NCBI GenBank assembly: GCA_030628225.1
Contig: DAOVRJ010000038.1
Location: 1-13,629, forward strand
Length of the DNA: 13,629 nucleotides
Source of the DNA: Candidatus Zixiibacteriota bacterium
Lineage (GTDB): Bacteria > SM23-81
Direction of reading: 5' to 3'
The position numbers and the translations under genes were made by a program. Shown piece by piece: positions 1 through 7,273 of the stretch (within the stretch, counting starts at the first letter, position 1; every line of letters begins with the position of its first letter). The notes below the pieces were generated by a model. That model was not told where the DNA came from, did not search any database, and saw nothing but the letters and a program-made list of their open reading frames with translations.

Positions 1-30
1 ATACCCTCTGATGTGGCCCCCAATGCAAAA

Positions 31-145
31 TGAAAAATGCAGAGTGAAAATTTCAAATTGATCTTGTACTGACTACTTGCTCACCAATTATCTTAAGGGT
101 TTGACTCTCATTTTGCATTTTTCACTTTTCACTTTGCATTTTTCA
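31..145. repeat. AT-rich inverted repeat (TGAAAAATGC-type)
   Basis: Two A/T-rich arms, 31-50 and 126-145, are inverted copies of one another over 20 bases with a single mismatch (G at 43). They are separated by about 75 bases. Related GTGAAAA/ATGCAAAATG words extend both arms outward. No coding frame of convincing composition crosses it. Repeats of this TGAAAAATGC type are, from general experience, scattered between genes in some environmental genomes. The function is unknown; it could form a large cruciform or an RNA stem. Confidence 0.6.
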
Positions 146-181
146 ATGCGCCATTTCCAGAATGGCGGGCACCGGCTGGCT

Positions 182-206
182 ATGCCCCGGGACAAGCCCG
201 GGGCAT
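182..206. repeat. REP-like palindrome, ATGCCCCGGG arms
   Basis: A perfect inverted repeat has 10-base arms (ATGCCCCGGG at 182-191, CCCGGGGCAT at 197-206) around a 5-base loop. It is GC-rich and intergenic. It has no following T-run on either strand, so it is not a classical intrinsic terminator. It belongs to the general class of short extragenic palindromes. Confidence 0.65.
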
Positions 207-339
207 GCCGTCCTCACTCTTCCGTTCGGCCGGCCGCCAGCCTCGCTGTCTTTCGCTACCCCCTCTGCGGGACGACTTGGGAATAGCTATCAGTTGAGGT
301 CTGTGGCCGTAGAGACACAGCCCTACCTTATGCCCATGT

Positions 340-368
340 GTAGGGGCGGGTTTCAAACCCGCCCCTAC
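340..368. repeat. REP-like palindrome, GTAGGGGCGGGTTT arms
   Basis: A near-perfect 29-base palindrome: 14-base arms (GTAGGGGCGGGTTT at 340-353 and its complement at 355-368) surround a single central C. This exact kind of GTAGGGGCGGG palindrome is familiar as a dispersed extragenic repeat in several phyla. No transposase is nearby, so any mobilising enzyme would act in trans. Confidence 0.7.
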
Positions 369-370
369 TC

Positions 371-390
371 GTCTGTCGAAGTCTGTCGAA
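371..390. repeat. short tandem duplication, GTCTGTCGAA x2
   Basis: The ten-base word GTCTGTCGAA occurs twice back to back (371-380, 381-390) and is followed by GCTCGAAGCT. It is a simple local duplication within the repeat-rich intergenic block. Confidence 0.6.
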
Positions 391-426
391 GCTCGAAGCT
401 GGAAAACAGACGAAAAGAACTCGTAG

Positions 427-451
427 GTTGGGTTGAGGAACGAAACCCAAC
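427..451. repeat. GTTGGGTT / AACCCAAC extragenic palindrome
   Basis: Eight-base perfect arms (427-434 and 444-451) enclose a 9-base loop, GAGGAACGA. The GTTGGGTTGAGGAACGAAAC form is a well-known dispersed extragenic element in many unrelated bacteria. A short A-run follows on the plus strand. Read on the minus strand the hairpin is preceded, not followed, by T residues, so it is not an obvious terminator for the restriction gene at 616-3750. Confidence 0.65.
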
Positions 452-500
452 AAAAAACTAATATTCTGAACCTTTGCCAGATCCAAAAGACATGTCGGTA

Positions 501-551
501 GAACAGGCGTCTCGCCTGTTCAATTTTCCGCAGGGGCAGGAGCCCCTGCGG
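501..551. repeat. double palindrome (GAACAGGCG and CCGCAGGGGC hairpins)
   Basis: Two perfect hairpins lie side by side. GAACAGGCG (501-509) pairs with CGCCTGTTC (513-521) over a 3-base loop, and CCGCAGGGGC (528-537) pairs with GCCCCTGCGG (542-551) over a 4-base loop. They are separated by only six bases (AATTTT). Downstream of the minus-strand restriction gene they could stop or stabilise its transcript. The minus-strand read has no clean U-run after the second hairpin, so this stays a repeat call. Confidence 0.65.
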
Positions 552-569
552 GGCAAAAGGCTGGAGAAG

Positions 570-603
570 TATTGTCATGCCTGCGTATGCAGGCATCTCC
601 GAA
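570..603 (+). repeat. 34-bp direct repeat, copy 1 (hairpin ATGCCTGC/GCAGGCAT)
   Basis: Identical over 34 bases to 3839-3872. Its core is a hairpin with arms ATGCCTGC (577-584) and GCAGGCAT (589-596) and loop GTAT, flanked by TTGTC on one side and CTCCGAA on the other. The architecture matches the dispersed TGTCATTCC...GGAATCTCC family (dRS3-like repeats). It lies 13 bases beyond the stop codon of the restriction-modification gene, and copy 2 lies just upstream of that gene's start. Confidence 0.8.
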
Positions 604-615
604 CAATTCCTTTCC

Positions 616-3600
616 CTACTCGATTGGCCATGAAGGAATCAACTCGTCTATCGCGGTCATCAAACGAATTGTTTCCTTAAGAGCAACGACGATTTTCTGG
701 TAGTGCATCAGATCATCAAAAGACAGCTTGCGACTCTTGCGGTCCTTAAGCCATTTTTGTAGCACCTGGTAGCCACCGATCTGAAATTCCCACACCTCAG
801 GCTCAATCCCTTCAAAATACTGAGTTTTGTTGATGAATACTCGGCCTGGAACAGCTTTGCCAGACTCAGTCTGACGCGGCTCGGTGTAGCGAACTTTCTC
901 TACCTCATTGGAGCCGGTTTCGGGAAAGCTGGTGATGAGCTTGTCGAGCTTGGGAGATTCCATCAGGTGCAGGGCGATCAGTTCTTCGCCCTTGTTTGCC
1001 AACTTCTTGAATAGATTCAGGTTCGAAGTCAAAGGCAGCCGCGGGAAGTCGATTTTAAGGAGCTCGGCATACCGTTCCCGGTAGGTGGGGGAGTGGAAGA
1101 CGGCGTAGGCATAGTGGAGGATATCCTCTGGCCCAAAGGTCTTTTTCAAGTCCCCCTTACCGTCTGGCACGAAATCGAGACTAAGTTTTTCTTTGACGGT
1201 AGCAATGAACTTGGATGAGAGATTGGGCTCACGGGTTACTTCTTCCGTAGCGAGGAAGGTACCCGCGGTGTCTTCGGGGGTGGTGTAGAGGTAGAGCGGG
1301 AAATAGTAATTGTACTCCCGAGTATGGAGAGATATAGCATTACCGTCGCCAATGAACTTTGTAGCGTAGATATGCCTGAATCCAGCCTCTCTTTGCTGGC
1401 GACAAGTGACTAGAGCAAGGTTTTCTCGTAGCATATGCCTCATTACTTCAAAGCGAGAACGTTCGATAACTGCGTCATAATAGAAGATTGCTCGAATGTC
1501 AAAAGGTCTGTAAAAACAACAGGTGAAACATTTTTGCCAGTCTTTGTTTTTTCCCAGGATCTCACGGGCCCGGGTCACGGTCCAACCTTTTTTGTCCTTC
1601 AGCCCGAATCGTTCTCGTACTTCATCATATGAAAAGGTCTTATCTTGAAAAGCAGCAATTCGTGACCGCAAATGATCTTCCTCAAAGTCAATGACGAAAT
1701 GGTCACGATGAGTTTTAATACCACTTGAGTTAATCGGGAAAATATCCGTAACGCTCCATCCCTTCCCGTATTCTTTCTGCAAATCAAATGCCTTGGGTAC
1801 AAAGAAGAAGTAAGGAGAATCCAGTTCAAGTGTTTGCCATTCAGTAGTGCTGACGTCATCCTCTAGCAGATAGCGATACTTCCCCACTCTCAAGCCCCAG
1901 AGGTCGGCGTGCTTAACCTTGGCTGGACTGTTGCCCTCCGGTGTTTTCACAAAAAGAGCAATCGCCACTCCCTGCCGGATGTCGAAGACATTCTCATCTG
2001 GCCCTCCATCGGGTGTAGTTTCTCCCATCAGTGCGTTACCATGCAAGTTTAGCACATAGATCTCATCGAAAGTCTTCAGCAATTCCTCCCTCATTCCACG
2101 ATGGATCAGCCCAGAAAGGTACGAATGGTTGGTAATCATTCCGATTACACCGTAACCAGTGCGTTCTATACGATCATGAGCGAAGCGGATGAACTTGATG
2201 TAGTCGTCGGACAAAGGCTGGATGTTGCGTTCGCCTCGGACAGCGGTTTTGTAACGATCCATCAGTTGCTTGATGTGCTTGCCCTTATTGGCCGAGCTGA
2301 CCGAATATGGTGGATTGCCTAAAACCACCATGATGGGTTTGTCCCGCTTGACCTCTGCTGCAGCGTTGGCTTCATCTGTGATGAATCTGGCAAAACCCAG
2401 CATTTCTGTTTTGGTGATTGCTTCCTCTAATGAATTGGTCAAGTAGATACCCAGACGCTGGTCACCGGCAAAGTCGTAGCCCGTTTCCTGGAGTTGAATG
2501 CCAAGTTTCATATGAGCCACAGCGTAGGGGGCCATTAGAAGCTCGAAGCCGAAGATGCGGGGAAGGAGATACTTCTCCACGTACTCGTTCCAGGCTCCTC
2601 CCTGTTCCATCTCCATCAAGGTGTCGTGGATTTGCTGAATGACGAAGTAGAGAAATGTAGCTGTGCCGACTGCCGGATCAAGGATGAATGTTTTCATGTC
2701 CGCCAAGCCTAATGGACGGTTGAAGCGATTCTTGAGTATATGATCGATGGAACGAACGATGTAGGATACTACCGGCTCGGGGGTATAATAGACGCCACGT
2801 TTAACTCTCTCCTTCGGATTATAAGCGGCAAGAAATGTTTCGTAGAAATGGATTACCGGATCTTGCTGTCGCGTGCGCTTCCCGAAATCCCGCAAGATCT
2901 CCGCCATGTCCGCCCGAGCCAGAAGGTAAGCAAGATTGTCCACCTGCCAGGCAATGCGATCATCCAGGTCCGGGCCGGCGATTTCATTGAACAGCCTGCG
3001 CAGAAAGGGATTGGTTTTGGGCAGATTCCAGGCTGCCTTCTCTCGGGTAAAGGATTGCCCTGTGGGAACACGGAGACGGGCGGCAAATAGGCCATAAGCG
3101 ATGGTCTGGGCGTACATGTCGGCAAACTGGGCCGGTGTCAGTTCGGGAATCAACGCCTCTCGGAAAGCTTTCAATTGGGTGTGCAGCGCGCCCTCTTCGC
3201 TCTCGCACTTGAAGGTTTCTTCGATGAGATTGCAGATCATGCGGGCTAAAGCGGCCATCCGCTGAGCTAATTCTTTCGGAGTGCCAACGGTAGGAACTTC
3301 CTCGGCGAAGAACTTCTGTAGCAGATCGTGGACTTCCTCAATGCCGTTTTTGGATCGCTTGATCTTTCCATCCCTGGTGACGGTTGCCAGTCGAGCAGTT
3401 TGGCGATGTTCGCCCCACACGTACCATCGGAATTCGAGATAATCGGTTAGGATCAGGTTGTGCAGACCATCACGGTAGCGAGCCAATTGCTCGGATCGCT
3501 CCTCTTTGTCCAGATTTATGCCGATGTCTTTCGCCTCGATACTGCCGATGGGTGTATTAGCGCGGGTGAGGATGTAATCTGGTGCGCCGCACTCAACGCG

Positions 3601-3750
3601 CTTGGGCTCATTAGTGGCCAGGACTCCGTCGCCTATGGCCTCCAACAAGGTCTTCAGGGCAGGACGATGAGTGTGCTCCGTCGCCGCGCCTGTGGAGAGG
3701 TTTTTCTGAAGGTTTTTTATATACTCGTTAAAATGACTGATATTATCCAT
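616..3750 (-). CDS. single-chain restriction-modification enzyme (type IIG / helicase-less type ISP-like)
   Basis: A 1044-residue protein predicted to cut DNA and methylate adenine N6 at the same recognition site. The N-terminus shows a PD-(D/E)xK nuclease signature, D58...E72-A-K74. A helical connector (about 150-310) follows. The methylase core has motif X-like GVYYTPEPVVSYIV (319-332), SAM-binding motif I ILDPAVGTATFLY (356-368) and catalytic motif IV GNPPY (478-482). The C-terminal region contains YRPFDIRA and ends in a segment with GGYQVLQKWLKDRK (from about 992), both typical of type ISP specificity domains. No Walker A or DEAD-box helicase motif is seen, unlike LlaGI/LlaBIII, which are much longer. 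The ATG at 3750 is preceded in frame by a TGA two codons upstream, so the start is firm as to maximum length. The ribosome binding site is weak. No separate methylase or specificity gene is adjacent, so it would act alone. Recognition sequence and activity cannot be read from the sequence. Confidence 0.9.
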   Translation of the reverse strand: MDNISHFNEYIKNLQKNLSTGAATEHTHRPALKTLLEAIGDGVLATNEPKRVECGAPDYILTRANTPIGSIEAKDIGINLDKEERSEQLARYRDGLHNLILTDYLEFRWYVWGEHRQTARLATVTRDGKIKRSKNGIEEVHDLLQKFFAEEVPTVGTPKELAQRMAALARMICNLIEETFKCESEEGALHTQLKAFREALIPELTPAQFADMYAQTIAYGLFAARLRVPTGQSFTREKAAWNLPKTNPFLRRLFNEIAGPDLDDRIAWQVDNLAYLLARADMAEILRDFGKRTRQQDPVIHFYETFLAAYNPKERVKRGVYYTPEPVVSYIVRSIDHILKNRFNRPLGLADMKTFILDPAVGTATFLYFVIQQIHDTLMEMEQGGAWNEYVEKYLLPRIFGFELLMAPYAVAHMKLGIQLQETGYDFAGDQRLGIYLTNSLEEAITKTEMLGFARFITDEANAAAEVKRDKPIMVVLGNPPYSVSSANKGKHIKQLMDRYKTAVRGERNIQPLSDDYIKFIRFAHDRIERTGYGVIGMITNHSYLSGLIHRGMREELLKTFDEIYVLNLHGNALMGETTPDGGPDENVFDIRQGVAIALFVKTPEGNSPAKVKHADLWGLRVGKYRYLLEDDVSTTEWQTLELDSPYFFFVPKAFDLQKEYGKGWSVTDIFPINSSGIKTHRDHFVIDFEEDHLRSRIAAFQDKTFSYDEVRERFGLKDKKGWTVTRAREILGKNKDWQKCFTCCFYRPFDIRAIFYYDAVIERSRFEVMRHMLRENLALVTCRQQREAGFRHIYATKFIGDGNAISLHTREYNYYFPLYLYTTPEDTAGTFLATEEVTREPNLSSKFIATVKEKLSLDFVPDGKGDLKKTFGPEDILHYAYAVFHSPTYRERYAELLKIDFPRLPLTSNLNLFKKLANKGEELIALHLMESPKLDKLITSFPETGSNEVEKVRYTEPRQTESGKAVPGRVFINKTQYFEGIEPEVWEFQIGGYQVLQKWLKDRKSRKLSFDDLMHYQKIVVALKETIRLMTAIDELIPSWPIE

Positions 3751-3838
3751 CGCTCACTCTCGCCGATGGGGAATTCATAACTAAATGGCACCAGCTCTAT
3801 TATCTTCCAAAGAATGGAGGGGTGGGAAGCATCTAGAA

Positions 3839-3872
3839 TATTGTCATGCCTGCGTATGCAGGCATCTCCGAA
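3839..3872 (+). repeat. 34-bp direct repeat, copy 2
   Basis: Exact 34-base match to 570-603 in the same orientation, carrying the ATGCCTGC/GCAGGCAT hairpin. It lies 88 bases upstream of the restriction gene's start codon. Copies 1 and 2 therefore bracket the restriction gene with about 3.2 kb between them. Confidence 0.8.
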
Positions 3873-3901
3873 AGCAGAACAAGTGAAGCATACGGCCAAT
3901 G

Positions 3902-3930
3902 CGGAGATTCCGGCATTCGCCGGAATGACA
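3902..3930 (-). repeat. inverted relative of the 34-bp repeat
   Basis: Read on the minus strand, this is a 29-base relative of the 34-bp repeat. It has the same TGTCAT lead and ATCTCCG tail, with arms ATTCCGGC/GCCGGAAT and loop GAAT. It differs from the other copies at five positions; four of these form two compensatory base-pair changes in the stem and one lies in the loop. It faces copy 2 head to head across about 29 bases. Confidence 0.7.
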
Positions 3931-3968
3931 GAAGAGAAGTTCTCCCAACGCTTCGACAATGTTAACCC

Positions 3969-4006
3969 AGCATCGAGCTTCGCAGCTCTTCCAGAAGCTC
4001 GATGCT
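3969..4006. repeat. strong hairpin, 13-base arms
   Basis: Perfect arms AGCATCGAGCTTC (3969-3981) and GAAGCTCGATGCT (3994-4006) enclose a 12-base loop. It sits about 110 bases past the stop of the minus-strand beta-propeller gene and could terminate or protect that transcript. On the minus strand the T-rich stretch precedes the hairpin rather than following it, so it does not fit a standard intrinsic terminator. GAAGCTCGA words also occur at about 384-397, so it may be another dispersed repeat type. Confidence 0.6.
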
Positions 4007-4117
4007 AATAAAAACACAGACCGCTTCGATCTCCGTTTCCCGACAACCCGATCCACGTAACGCATATCGAGGCCGATAAACGACAAACGACAGACGTTAT
4101 GGTCCGCACAACTCCGC

Positions 4118-5794
4118 TCACTTCATCAACACAACCTTCCGCGTCGCTACCAGCTCCCCGGCCTGCAGACGCACGAAATACACCCCGCTGGCCAACTCAC
4201 CGGCGTTCCACACCAGCTCGTATTGACCGGCTGTTTGCTCTGCACTCAGCAGAGTGGCGATCTCCTGGCCCAGCAGGTTGTATATCTTCAGGGTCACGTG
4301 ATTATCCTCAGGCACACAGTAGTGAATGGTCGTAGTTGGATTGAAGGGATTGGGATAGTTCTGGGCCAGCCGGAAATCTCTGGGCTGGCTAGTTATTTCC
4401 TCTTCAACCAGGGTTCCCGGGGTTTGGGTGTACTTGATGGTGGTGTATGTGGTTTTGACCTCATGTCCATGACTGGTCGTCGCCCCCACGAAGACGTTGC
4501 CCTCGTTGTCCACGGCCATGGCGGAGGCCCAGGTGGTCCACATCTCTGAGCCATTGTAGTAGAGGATCTCCCACTCCTTGGTGCCATCCGGGCTGTATTT
4601 GATCGTGCCCAGATCGCTGGCATTCGCTCCAGACATGTCAGCATCCCCGGTGACATAGATGTTCCCAGCCTGGTCGAGGGCCACATCCATGGCATATTCT
4701 CCGCAATTGTCCGGATGATGCCATAGTTCCGACCACTGCACGACGCCGGCGGAATTGATCTTGATGGTCATGAAATCGGGGGGGTTAGTCTGACCGGTCA
4801 CGTAAACGTTCCCCGAGCCATCGACGGCCAGGGCGACGGGCCAGTCGGAATCTACATCTCTGTCGTAACGGCAGACCCATTTCCGCGTGGCCAGGGAATC
4901 GTAGTGGTTATATTTGATGGTGGTGAAATCCCGGTCCGTGCCCGAACCATAGCTCGCCCCGGTGACATAGACGTACCCCGAGTCATCTACGGCTATGTCC
5001 TCGGCCTGGTCGTCATCATTTCCCGGACCGTTGTAGACGTCAATCCACTTCTGGGTCCCATTGATGTCGTAGCAGATGGTCACCATATCGCCGTCATCAT
5101 GCTCGCTGATATATCTGTAGATGAGCACGTAGACATTTCCGGAGTCATCCACGGCAACGCCCCGGGGCACGTCATTCGTGGCTCCGGGACCTTCGTAGCG
5201 GGCATCCCAGACCTGCCCGCCGGCGGCGTTGTATTTCACCGTGGCCGCGTCATCATCGAGAATGGCGAATGAGGTGCTCGTTCCGGTCACATAGACATTG
5301 CCCTGTTTGTCCACGGCGATGTCGGTGGCCTTTTCGTTAAGCAGGACTCCATTATATTGGGAGACCCACTGCTCGACGCCAGCGGAGTTGTACTTGATGG
5401 TCACGAAATCCTTGGCATTTAAAGTGAAGATGTCGTTGCCCCATCCGGTCACGTAGATGTATCCCTGGTCGTCGACCGTGATGGCGGTGGCTCTGTCGGC
5501 CTCACCAAGATCGTAGCGGGCGTCCCACTGTTGAAGGCCGGCGGAATTGTACTTGACCGTGGCCATATCCGTGTAGTTGCCATTGCTATATCCGGTCACA
5601 TAGACATTGCCCGAGTTGTCCACGGCGATATCGTTGACCCAGTTGACCATGGAATCCGAGCCCACATAATGCCTGACCCATTCCTCCTGGACGGTGTCGG
5701 CCGTCGCGTATCTGGCAAAGCTGGTGCCCTGGGAGGCAATCAAGAGAGTGGGCACAAGCAGGCCGAAAATAGCACAGGTTCTTGCTGTTTTCAT
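4118..5794 (-). CDS. exported SBBP-repeat beta-propeller protein with C-terminal sorting / FlgD-like domain
   Basis: A 558-residue secreted protein. Residues 1-27 form a signal peptide (positive start, hydrophobic stretch, SFA cleavage-like end). From about 52 to 456 there are eight repeats of roughly 49-56 residues built on AVDxxGNVYVTG...TIKYNxxGxxxW, the SBBP beta-propeller repeat, beginning near 52, 101, 155, 209, 262, 318, 367 and 422. Residues 474-558 form an Ig-like C-terminal domain starting QNYPNPFNPTTTI and ending RKVVLMK, of the type IX secretion sorting / FlgD-like class. The likely location is the cell surface or the medium; the ligand is unknown. The start is supported by AAGGAGA seven bases upstream of the ATG. 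The gene stands 130 bases downstream of the aminotransferase and may share its transcript or have its own promoter. No secretion-system genes lie in the window, so the type IX assignment is by domain resemblance only. Confidence 0.88.
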   Translation of the reverse strand: MKTARTCAIFGLLVPTLLIASQGTSFARYATADTVQEEWVRHYVGSDSMVNWVNDIAVDNSGNVYVTGYSNGNYTDMATVKYNSAGLQQWDARYDLGEADRATAITVDDQGYIYVTGWGNDIFTLNAKDFVTIKYNSAGVEQWVSQYNGVLLNEKATDIAVDKQGNVYVTGTSTSFAILDDDAATVKYNAAGGQVWDARYEGPGATNDVPRGVAVDDSGNVYVLIYRYISEHDDGDMVTICYDINGTQKWIDVYNGPGNDDDQAEDIAVDDSGYVYVTGASYGSGTDRDFTTIKYNHYDSLATRKWVCRYDRDVDSDWPVALAVDGSGNVYVTGQTNPPDFMTIKINSAGVVQWSELWHHPDNCGEYAMDVALDQAGNIYVTGDADMSGANASDLGTIKYSPDGTKEWEILYYNGSEMWTTWASAMAVDNEGNVFVGATTSHGHEVKTTYTTIKYTQTPGTLVEEEITSQPRDFRLAQNYPNPFNPTTTIHYCVPEDNHVTLKIYNLLGQEIATLLSAEQTAGQYELVWNAGELASGVYFVRLQAGELVATRKVVLMK

Positions 5795-5801
5795 ATCAAA
5801 T

Positions 5802-5808
5802 TCTCCTT
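5802..5808 (-). promoter_or_regulatory. ribosome binding site of the beta-propeller gene
   Basis: On the minus strand AAGGAGA lies seven bases before the ATG at 5794. It is a strong Shine-Dalgarno match that fixes the start of the signal peptide. Confidence 0.75.
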
Positions 5809-5924
5809 TTTGTTTGAGATGCTAAAGTTGTATTGTTTACTCCCAATTCTGGACGATGGTTTCTTTTGGCTTCCAGGTGGGGATTCTCTCGTCCGTGCGT
5901 TTTGGCGTTCGCCGGTTTTGGTTC

Positions 5925-7115
5925 TCATCGGAAATAAACCTCCATTCGGTCAAAGGCCTTATTGATCTCATCTTCAGAAACGCAGAAGGATAACCGCAGA
6001 TGTCCCTGGCCTGTTGGTCCAAACGCGATTCCCGGCGTGGTGGACACCTTGGCTTCTCTGAGCAGTTTTTTACAGAATGCCGTCGAGTCAGCCTGGCCCT
6101 CGGGCAATAAGATCTTAGGGAACATCAAGTAAGAACCACCTGGTTTTTTGTACTCGAAGATGGAGCCGAGTCCGTCAAGACGCCGGCACATCAGATTGCG
6201 GGCAGACAGATAGTGCTCACGGAATTCAGCCACACAATCCTGGGGGCCTTTCAGGGCGGCCAGGGCCGCATATTGCGAGACGACCGGCGCACAGATGGCA
6301 AAAGGAATATGCGCCTTGAGAATTTGGGGAATCAATTCCTGGTCCGCGTGCAGATAACCAATTCTCCATCCGGTCATGGCATATGTTTTTGTGAGTGTGT
6401 AACAGCTGACCACGTGCTCTCTCATCTCCGGAACCGAGGCGATGCTAAAATGCCTGTGATCATCGTAGACAAAGTATTCGTATGCCTCGTCGGTAATCAC
6501 CATCAGGTTATTCTCTAAAACAACCTCGGCTAACTGACGAAGCTGTTCCTCGGAAAAGACGGTGCCGGTTGGATTCGAGGGGGAACAGTACAGAATTGCC
6601 TTCGTCCGGTGAGTGATCGCCTTTTTGATGCCGGCGATATCCAGAATAAATCCGTCCTTTTCAATCGTTGGAACGAGAACGGGTTTTCCCGAGGCGATGA
6701 TCACCTGACGAATGTGGGTAGAATAGGTTGGTGATGGTAAGATGACCTCGTCACCGGGATCGATCAGGGCCATGATCGCAGCGGACAATCCTTCCACGGC
6801 GCCGACGGTTACCAGTATCTGGGAAACATCAGCATCGAGATCGTTGTCTCTCTTTAGCTTCTTGACGATCTCTTTTCGCAGTTCCGGCAGACCTGAAGCT
6901 TCTGAATATCCGCCGACCAGTCCGTTCTGGATGGCAGAGATCGCCGCGTTTTTGATGTGCTCCGGCGTGTCAGAGGTCGGTTTCGCCCAGGATAGAAATG
7001 CCACATCCTCTATTTCTTTCGACAATCTGGTCATCTCATGGATGGCGGATTTTTGTATTTGCTTGACTCTATCCGATATTCTCGGGGTATTTTTCATCCT
7101 ACTTCTTTTTTCCAT
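5925..7115 (-). CDS. PLP-dependent class I aminotransferase (aspartate/aromatic type)
   Basis: A 396-residue fold-type I aminotransferase, normal length for the family. It should transfer the amino group from an amino acid to a 2-oxo acid using pyridoxal phosphate in the cytoplasm. Visible landmarks are GGYSEASGLPELR (68-80), SNPTGTVFSEEQ with N181, TDEAYE with D209 and Y212, the Schiff-base lysine K243 in TLTKTYAMTGWRIGY, and the carboxylate-binding arginine R374 in GHLRLSFCVS. The N-terminal substrate loop reads LSWAKPTSDTPEHI where relatives usually have a GEPDFDTP-like sequence. Substrate specificity is therefore uncertain and no gene symbol is given. The first ATG (7115) has GAGGGG about ten bases upstream; a second ATG at 7097 (MKNTPRIS) is also possible and would remove six residues. 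It is a lone gene between the beta-propeller gene and the membrane protein gene, with 158 bases upstream. Confidence 0.9.
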   Translation of the reverse strand: MEKRSRMKNTPRISDRVKQIQKSAIHEMTRLSKEIEDVAFLSWAKPTSDTPEHIKNAAISAIQNGLVGGYSEASGLPELRKEIVKKLKRDNDLDADVSQILVTVGAVEGLSAAIMALIDPGDEVILPSPTYSTHIRQVIIASGKPVLVPTIEKDGFILDIAGIKKAITHRTKAILYCSPSNPTGTVFSEEQLRQLAEVVLENNLMVITDEAYEYFVYDDHRHFSIASVPEMREHVVSCYTLTKTYAMTGWRIGYLHADQELIPQILKAHIPFAICAPVVSQYAALAALKGPQDCVAEFREHYLSARNLMCRRLDGLGSIFEYKKPGGSYLMFPKILLPEGQADSTAFCKKLLREAKVSTTPGIAFGPTGQGHLRLSFCVSEDEINKAFDRMEVYFR

Positions 7116-7207
7116 GTAGCTTATCCCCCTCGGTGACGCCCTGTGGATTTGACGAACGTATCCACCGTGAACGGAAGATGTTCAGTGGCTGATAGATGTT
7201 TTGTTAT

Positions 7208-7222
7208 GAGAAATTATTTCTC
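7208..7222. promoter_or_regulatory. palindrome upstream of the aminotransferase (possible operator)
   Basis: GAGAAAT and ATTTCTC form a perfect 7+1+7 dyad about 93 bases upstream of the aminotransferase start. On the minus strand TTGAAG stands just upstream, but no good -10 follows at standard spacing. No T-run follows the dyad, so a terminator for the membrane protein gene is less likely. A regulator site is a guess. Confidence 0.25.
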
Positions 7223-7273
7223 TACTTCAACGACGAGCCTTGGACATAATCCATCCGCTATCCCTTTATCTTC

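Larger units (their letters stand above)
3751..4117. other. gene-free, repeat-filled interval
   Basis: These 367 bases separate the minus-strand restriction gene from the minus-strand beta-propeller gene. They contain the second copy of the 34-bp repeat, an inverted relative of it and a 13-base-arm hairpin, listed separately. The open frames crossing it translate the repeats themselves (IPANAGI-type peptides) and are not believable genes. No convincing -35/-10 pair for the restriction gene was found. Bases 4007-4117 show nothing recognisable. Confidence 0.6.

Noticed and set aside
180-596. 138-codon minus-strand frame in the repeat cluster
   Set aside because: Its translation consists of the palindromic repeats themselves (MPAYAGMTI, RACPGA peptides), a familiar artefact of such elements.
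1-604. possible CRISPR array
   Set aside because: The palindromes differ in sequence and spacing; there is no regular repeat-spacer structure and no cas gene.
3717-3959. 80-codon minus-strand frame overlapping the start of the restriction gene
   Set aside because: Half of it translates the repeat (VIPANAGIS) and the rest overlaps the restriction gene in another frame; there is no ribosome binding site.
3969-4006. intrinsic terminator for the beta-propeller gene
   Set aside because: The hairpin is strong, but the T-rich stretch lies on the wrong side for minus-strand transcription, so it was kept as a repeat only.
5531-5965. 144-codon plus-strand frame opposite the beta-propeller gene
   Set aside because: It mirrors the SBBP repeats in antisense (repeated GxIxVxRVVHG) and has no ribosome binding site.
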